Positions 59,373 to 64,000 of a stretch of DNA of 64,000 bases are shown here, one piece after another. The stretch's first letter is position 1. The number at the start of each line of letters is the position of its first letter. Source of the DNA: CAWGJC01 sp965276665 (GTDB taxonomy: Bacteria; Pseudomonadota; Alphaproteobacteria; Acetobacterales; Acetobacteraceae); the NCBI GenBank assembly GCA_965276665.1, contig OZ255620.1, positions 3,968,001 through 4,032,000 of the forward strand. Reading direction: 5' to 3'. Below the pieces are notes generated by a model, which saw only the letters and a program-made list of their open reading frames with translations, did not search any database and was not told the DNA's origin. A program made the translations under genes and the position numbers.

Positions 59373-60776
59373 ATGCCGGATGCGATGCGCGAAATCGCGC
59401 TTGCCGAGATCGACCTGCCGGATTTCGGCGAGCCGACCATCGAGCCGAGCATTCCGCGCGAGACCTTTCGCGCCCGCGTCGCGGCCGCGCTGATGAGGGC
59501 CGCGGAGGACGGGCTCGACGCGCTGCTGGTCTATGGCGATCGCGAGCACATGGCGAACATCGCCTATCTCACCGGCTACGATCCGCGCTTCGAGGAGGCG
59601 CTGCTCGTGGTGGTGGCGGGACGCCGCCCGACGCTGTTCGTCGGCAATGAAGGCTGGAGCTACACCGAGCTCGCCGCCGGCGAGTTCGACCGCGTGCTCT
59701 ACCAGACGATGAGCCTGCTCGCGCAGCCGCGCGGCGAGAACCGCCCGCTCGACGCGCTGCTGCGCGAGGCCGGGCTCGCCGCCGGCATGCGCATCGGCAC
59801 GATCGGCTGGAAGAGTTTCGGCGAGGGCGATCCCGGCGCCACGCCGCACTGGCTGGAAATTCCCTCCTTCGTCGCCGACGCGCTCCGCGCGCTGGCGGGC
59901 GAGGCGGGTGCGGTCGTGAACGCGACCGCGATGATGATGAACCCGGCCGATGGTCTCCGCGCGATCAACGATGTGGACCAGCTCGCCGCGTTCGAGTTCT
60001 CCGCGACCTACAGCTCGCAGGCGCTCCGTCACGTGCTGTTCGGCGTGCGTCCCGGCATGACCGAGATCGAGGCGGTGCGGCTGATGCAGCTCACCGGCCG
60101 GCCCAACGCGGCGCATATCATGCTGTCGGGCGGCGATCGCGCGACCTACGGGCTGCCGAGCCCGGGCCTGCGCGTGCTCGAGCGGGGCGACCGCTTCACC
60201 ATGGCCTGCACCTATTGGGGCTCGCTCAGCTCGCGCGCCGGCTTCCTCGCGGCGGACGATGCCGAGCTGCCGGACGCCTCGCGCGGCTATGTCGCGAAAC
60301 TCGTCGAACCCTATTTCCGCTGCGCCGTCGCATGGTACGAGGCGGTCGGGATCGGCGTGAGCGGCGGCGAGATGTTCGACCTCGTGCAGCGCCATCTGGG
60401 CGACAGGTTCTTCGGCGTCACGCTCAATCCGGGCCACCTGATCCATCTCGACGAATGGCTGCACTCGCCGATTTTCGCCGGCAGCCGGCTGACGCTGCGC
60501 TCCGGCATGGCGATGCAGATCGACATCATCCCGGCCACCGGATCGCCCTGGTACACCAGCAATATCGAGGACGGGATCGCGCTCGCCGACACCCGCCTGC
60601 GCGAGGCGTTCCGCGCCCGCTACCCGGAGGCCTGGGCGCGGATCGAGCGGCGCCGCGCCTTCATGCGCGACGTGCTCGGCATCCGGCTCAAGCCCGAGGT
60701 GCTGCCGTTCAGCAATATCGCCGGCTACCTGCCGCCCTTCGTGCTCTCGCCCCGCCGGGCGATGGTGGCCCGCTGA
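59373..60776 (+). CDS. M24 (creatinase/prolidase)-fold protein lacking most metal ligands
   Basis: 467 residues. The N-terminal creatinase-like domain has 'DGLDALLVYGDREHMANIAYLTGYDPRFEEALLVV'. The C-terminal pita-bread domain is recognisable ('GVRPGMTEIEAVRLM', 'TLNPGHLIHLDEW', 'LRSGMAMQIDIIPA'). The usual metal-binding aspartates are replaced (position of the D-x-G strand reads 'FTMACTYWGSLSSRAGF'). It may therefore work without metal, like creatinase, or be non-enzymatic. The ATG at 59373 follows AGGGA. A MaoC-type hydratase gene follows 89 bases later. Confidence 0.8.
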   Translation: MPDAMREIALAEIDLPDFGEPTIEPSIPRETFRARVAAALMRAAEDGLDALLVYGDREHMANIAYLTGYDPRFEEALLVVVAGRRPTLFVGNEGWSYTELAAGEFDRVLYQTMSLLAQPRGENRPLDALLREAGLAAGMRIGTIGWKSFGEGDPGATPHWLEIPSFVADALRALAGEAGAVVNATAMMMNPADGLRAINDVDQLAAFEFSATYSSQALRHVLFGVRPGMTEIEAVRLMQLTGRPNAAHIMLSGGDRATYGLPSPGLRVLERGDRFTMACTYWGSLSSRAGFLAADDAELPDASRGYVAKLVEPYFRCAVAWYEAVGIGVSGGEMFDLVQRHLGDRFFGVTLNPGHLIHLDEWLHSPIFAGSRLTLRSGMAMQIDIIPATGSPWYTSNIEDGIALADTRLREAFRARYPEAWARIERRRAFMRDVLGIRLKPEVLPFSNIAGYLPPFVLSPRRAMVAR

Positions 60777-60865
60777 ATGGGCCGGTGAACGGGCCGGGAG
60801 GGCGGGAATTGCTTTCGCCCGCGTCTTCCCGCAAAACCCGCGCGGCATGACGGAGGGCTGGCTGC

Positions 60866-61285
60866 ATGGACGGGCACTTCTTCGAGGATCTGCGCGAGGG
60901 CCAGAGCGCCAGCACCGAGAAGACGATCACCGAGGCCGACATCCTGCTTTTCGCCGCGGTGAGCACCGACACCAACCCCGTCCATATCAGCGCCGAGGCC
61001 GCCGCGAAGACCCAGTTCGGCGAGCGCATCGCCCATGGCATGCTCTCCGCCGGGCTGATCAGCGCGGTGCTCGGCACCCGCCTGCCGGGGCCGGGCACCA
61101 TCTATCTCGGCCAGACGCTGCGCTTCCGCGCGCCGGTGAAGATCGGCGACACCGTCGTCGCAACGGCGGAGATCACCGCGCTCGACCCGGCCCGCAAGCG
61201 CGCCACGCTGAAGACGACCTGCACCGTCGCCGGCAAGGTGGTGATCGAGGGCGAAGCCACCGTGATGGTCCCGTCGCGCGCTTGA
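60866..61285 (+). CDS. MaoC-family (R)-specific enoyl-CoA hydratase-like protein
   Basis: 139-residue single hot-dog domain. The hydratase-2 motif is present, with Asp35 and His40 in 'AAVSTDTNPVHISAEAAAKT', followed by 'RIAHGMLSAGLISAVLGTRLPGPGTIYLGQTLRF'. It hydrates trans-2-enoyl-CoA to (R)-3-hydroxyacyl-CoA, which can feed polyhydroxyalkanoate synthesis or fatty acid breakdown. The start at 60866 gives a standard-length protein. It overlaps ribF by TTGA, so the two may be co-translated although functionally unrelated. Confidence 0.92.
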   Translation: MDGHFFEDLREGQSASTEKTITEADILLFAAVSTDTNPVHISAEAAAKTQFGERIAHGMLSAGLISAVLGTRLPGPGTIYLGQTLRFRAPVKIGDTVVATAEITALDPARKRATLKTTCTVAGKVVIEGEATVMVPSRA

Positions 61286-62208
61286 TCCGCATCATCCGGA
61301 ACTGGCGCGGCATTCCGCCGGAGGACCGCGGCGCCGCGGTCGCGCTCGGCAATTTCGACGGCGTGCATCTCGGCCATGCGGCGCTGCTCGCCGGCGCCCA
61401 TGCCGGCCGGCCGGCCGCCCCGCTCGCCGTGCTGACCTTCGAGCCGCATCCGCGCGAGCTGTTCCGCCCCGACGACCCGCCCTTCCGCCTCACCCTCTCC
61501 GAGGAGCGCGCCGAGGCGCTCGCGGCGCTCGGCGTCGCCCTGATCTACGAACTCCGCTTCGACCGCGAATTCAGCGCGATGTCGGCGGAGGAATTCGCCC
61601 GCCTCGTGCTGCATGAGGGGCTCGGCGCCAAGCATCTCGCGACCGGGCCGGATTTCGCCTTCGGCCATCGCCGCGGCGGCGATGCCGGCTTCCTCGCCGC
61701 CCGCGCCGAGGCGCTCGGGATGGGCATGACGGTGGTGCCGATCCTGGCCGATTCCGGCGGCGCCGTCTCGTCCACCCGCATCCGCCGCCTGCTGCAGGAC
61801 GGCTATCCAGAGCGCGCCGCCATCGAGCTCGGCCGCAACTGGACCATCCGCGGCACCGTCTCGCCCGGCGACCGGCGCGGCCGCACGATCGGGTTTCCCA
61901 CCGCCAACATCCCCCTCGGCCGCCATCTCGAGCCGGCGCGCGGCGTCTACGCCGTCACCGCGCGCCTCGCCGATGGCCGCACCGTCTCCGGCGTCGCCAA
62001 TATCGGCCGCCGCCCGACCGTCAATGAAGGGACCGAGAGCCGCGTCGAGGCGCATCTGTTCGACTTCGCCGAGGATATCTACGGCCAGGACATCACCGTC
62101 GCGCTGCACGCCTTCCTGCGCGCGGAACGAAAATTCGCCTCCTTCGACGAGCTGAAGCGGCAGATCGCGGTGGATGCGGCGGAGGCCCGGGCGCTTCTCA
62201 GCATTTAA
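61282..62208 (+). CDS. ribF: bifunctional riboflavin kinase/FAD synthetase RibF
   Basis: Makes FMN and FAD from riboflavin. 308 residues from the TTG start at 61282, which overlaps the MaoC stop. The N-terminal FAD synthetase domain has 'ALGNFDGVHLGHAALL', 'FEPHPRE' and 'VSSTRIRRLL'. The C-terminal kinase domain has 'GRTIGFPTANI', 'GVYAVTA' and 'GVANIGRRPTVNEG'. The stop TAA overlaps the stop of the convergent MFS gene (shared TTAA). Unlike the usual arrangement it is not next to ileS; ileS-lspA lies 16 kb away. Confidence 0.96.
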   Translation: MIRIIRNWRGIPPEDRGAAVALGNFDGVHLGHAALLAGAHAGRPAAPLAVLTFEPHPRELFRPDDPPFRLTLSEERAEALAALGVALIYELRFDREFSAMSAEEFARLVLHEGLGAKHLATGPDFAFGHRRGGDAGFLAARAEALGMGMTVVPILADSGGAVSSTRIRRLLQDGYPERAAIELGRNWTIRGTVSPGDRRGRTIGFPTANIPLGRHLEPARGVYAVTARLADGRTVSGVANIGRRPTVNEGTESRVEAHLFDFAEDIYGQDITVALHAFLRAERKFASFDELKRQIAVDAAEARALLSI

Positions 62209-63530
62209 GCCCGTACCCGCTCCAGATCGGGGACGGGTTCTATGCGGCCCAGCACGAAGACGTAGAAAAAGATGCCGACGATCAGCACCACGCCGGCGAC
62301 CAGGAAGGCCGAGCTGAACGACCCCGTGGCCAGCACGATGAAGCCGGTCACGATCGGCGACACCACCCCCATGATGCTGTTCAGGAAATTCATGATCCCG
62401 CCCACCGTGCCGGTGCCCCCGCGCGGCGCGATCAACGACGGCAGCGACCACCCCGCCGGCGCCGCGGCCGCCAGGCCGCAGAGCGAGACGGTGATCCAGA
62501 GCAGCGCCCAGAACGGGTCGGTGGTGAACACCGCGCCGAACACCGTGCACCCCATCAGCATGCCGAACACCAGCACCGTCTTGCGCACGAGCGTCTCGTC
62601 CCGCCCGCGCTTGATGAAGAAATCGATCACCCAGCCGCCGACGAACAAATCCGCGACCGTCGCGCAACCCCAGGGGATCATCGTGAAGGTCGCCGAGCGG
62701 ATGATGTTCATGTGCATCGTCTGCACCAGATAGGCGGGCAGCCAGCTGGTGAAGAGATTCATCGAGTACCCATAAGCGCCGAACCCGATCGTCAGCCCCC
62801 AGACCTTGCGGCTGCGCAGCACGTAGGACAGCATCGCGCCGGAGCTCGCTTCGGGAACGCCCTCCTTCGACGCGCCGTTCTCCTCGATATAGGCGCGCTC
62901 CGCCTGGCTCAGCCCCGGATCGTCGCTCGGGTCGCGGTAGAAGATCCAGAAGACCACGAAATAGACGAAGCTCAGCGCCGCGGTCACCACGAAGCCGGCG
63001 CGCCACCCGTAATCGAAGATCGCGAACGCGACGACCGGCACGCCGACCACGTTACCGAATTTCTGCGAGGCATCGAAGATCGCCGTCGCGAGACCGCGCT
63101 CGCGGCGCGGAAACCAATACCCCGTCGCCTTCGAGCTCGCCGGAAAGGACGGCGCCTCCGCCACGCCGAGCAGCATACGCGCGATGAACAGGCTCCAATA
63201 CCCGCTGGCCAGCGCGGTGATGACCGAGGCGATTCCCCACAGCCCGGCGCTCAGCCTGCCGATGCCCTTCACGCCGAAACGGTCGAGCACCATGCCGGTC
63301 GGCACCTGCAGGATGCCGTACGACCATGCAAAGGCGGATAGCAGGATGCCGATCTCGCCAGCGTTCAGCGCCATGTCGTGCTGCAATTGCGGCACCGCGA
63401 CCGGCAGCGCCACGCGGTCGAAATAATTGATCAGCACGCCGAGCGCCAGGACCGCGCCGATCCGCCAGCGGCGTCCCGGCACCGCCATCGCGCCGACCGC
63501 GGGCATTGCCCGCGCTCCAATCTGCGACAT
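62205..63530 (-). CDS. MFS transporter, anion:cation symporter family
   Basis: 441-residue twelve-helix carrier starting at 63530 after GGGGGAGG. It has 'INYFDRVALPVAVP', 'AFAWSYGILQVPTGMVLDRFGVK', 'GVAEAPSFPASSKATGYWFPRRERGLATAIFDASQKFGNVVG' and 'DDPGLSQAERAYIEEN', which place it with the sugar-acid (glucarate/galactonate/phthalate) symporters. It is divergent from an enolase-superfamily gene with 162 bases between starts. It probably imports that enzyme's substrate. It differs clearly from the transporter at 31693. Confidence 0.93.
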   Translation of the reverse strand: MSQIGARAMPAVGAMAVPGRRWRIGAVLALGVLINYFDRVALPVAVPQLQHDMALNAGEIGILLSAFAWSYGILQVPTGMVLDRFGVKGIGRLSAGLWGIASVITALASGYWSLFIARMLLGVAEAPSFPASSKATGYWFPRRERGLATAIFDASQKFGNVVGVPVVAFAIFDYGWRAGFVVTAALSFVYFVVFWIFYRDPSDDPGLSQAERAYIEENGASKEGVPEASSGAMLSYVLRSRKVWGLTIGFGAYGYSMNLFTSWLPAYLVQTMHMNIIRSATFTMIPWGCATVADLFVGGWVIDFFIKRGRDETLVRKTVLVFGMLMGCTVFGAVFTTDPFWALLWITVSLCGLAAAAPAGWSLPSLIAPRGGTGTVGGIMNFLNSIMGVVSPIVTGFIVLATGSFSSAFLVAGVVLIVGIFFYVFVLGRIEPVPDLERVRA

Positions 63531-63692
63531 ATCCTCCCCCCTGCCAACTCGTCGCGGGCGTTCGCCTCGCATGACGCAGTTGCGGAAGGATCATGCCGAT
63601 CCTCCGCTGCTGTCAAACAGGAAGGGCGGCCCACGCATGGCCCGTCAGGACGTTGCCGCTCATCATCGTGGCGGAAAAAGGGGGAAACGAAG

Positions 63693-64000
63693 ATGAAAAT
63701 AACCGGATTCAAGACATTCCTGGTGGATGCGCATCGGGCCAACTACATCTTCTTCAAACTGCAGACCGATAGCGGGCTCGAGGGTCTCGGCGAGGCGACC
63801 GTCGAGTGGAACGAGAAGGCGATTGTCGCCGCGCTCGAGGAGCTGGGCGAGTTCCTGATCGGCAAGGATCCGTTCCGCACCGACTACCTGGTCGCGACCA
63901 TGCATCGCAATTCCTACTGGCGCACCGGCGTGGTGTTCCGCAGCGCGCTGAGCGGCGCGGAGGCGGCGCTGCTCGACATCAAGGGCAAGGCCCTCGGCGT
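63693..64000 (+). CDS. mandelate racemase/muconate lactonizing enzyme family protein, C-terminus cut by window edge
   Basis: Only the first 102 residues are present: 'MKITGFKTFLVDAHRANYIFFKLQTDSGLEGLGEATVEWNE' (split here by reading) and 'FLIGKDPFRTDYLVATMHRNSYWRTGVVFRSALSGAEAALLDIKGKALG'. This is the N-terminal capping domain of the enolase superfamily, of the galactonate/mannonate dehydratase-like group. Metal ligands lie beyond the edge, so the reaction cannot be assigned. GGGGGAAACGAAG lies before the ATG. It is divergent from the sugar-acid transporter. Confidence 0.88.
   Translation, partial: MKITGFKTFLVDAHRANYIFFKLQTDSGLEGLGEATVEWNEKAIVAALEELGEFLIGKDPFRTDYLVATMHRNSYWRTGVVFRSALSGAEAALLDIKGKALG

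Overview
This 64 kb, high-GC window looks like the chromosome of an alphaproteobacterium, most probably a member of the Acetobacteraceae or related Rhodospirillales. The evidence is a NadQ-type regulator in front of nadA, a DUF3035/BamF-like lipoprotein, an E. coli-unlike MutL with an endonuclease motif, a two-domain cold-shock protein, GC-rich codon use and many 4-base ATGA overlaps between co-directional genes. No rRNA, tRNA, CRISPR array or plasmid/phage module was seen. Both edges cut a gene.

Layout. 0-6.4 kb: a truncated peptide-type ABC binding protein (-), then nadQ-nadA-nadC (NAD synthesis, with a clear tandem operator between nadQ and nadA), a broken BtpA fragment, and a BtpA/PfkB gene pair. 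6.4-7.7 kb: an inverted-repeat element interrupted by an IS630-type insertion. 7.7-12.5 kb (-): six tightly packed genes cysE-iscR-desulfurase-desulfurase-ferredoxin-mnmA for cysteine supply, sulfur mobilisation and tRNA thiolation. 12.5-13.05 kb: an unexplained gene-free stretch. 13-26.8 kb: hydrolase, Kir channel, anmK, tyrS, hybrid histidine kinase, YhdP-like giant, glnE, bcp, msrA. 27-36.5 kb: lipoprotein, PPK2, SDR, exo/endonuclease-like protein, a galactonate dehydratase plus transporter, ankyrin protein, xseA, purD. 36.5-48.7 kb: housekeeping genes (tadA, a C26 amidase, a pseudouridine synthase, rsmD, mutL, bamF-like, lspA, ileS, GST, hldE, a phosphoesterase) separated by small mobile repeats. 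48.8-51.1 kb: a tandem pair of degenerate EAL-like genes. 51.1-64 kb: DsrE/ThiF pair, three CoA-transferase genes, atypical SDR plus hydratase, cold-shock protein, halogenase-like flavoprotein, degenerate M24-like protein, MaoC hydratase, ribF, and a divergent transporter/enolase-superfamily pair.

Most notable non-genic signal: three families of short, non-coding, palindromic repeats fill the gaps between genes. Family A (ends GAGCCTGTTT) and family B (exactly 126 bp, flanked by TA) repeatedly begin or end directly at a stop codon. In the rsmD/mutL gap they account for the whole intergenic region. Family C (GGCCAGGGGC hairpins) sits at three convergent gene junctions. Other notable signals are a tandem NadQ-like operator, a 20-bp duplication that creates a 7-residue leader ORF overlapping the hldE start, and the tandem degenerate EAL-like pair.
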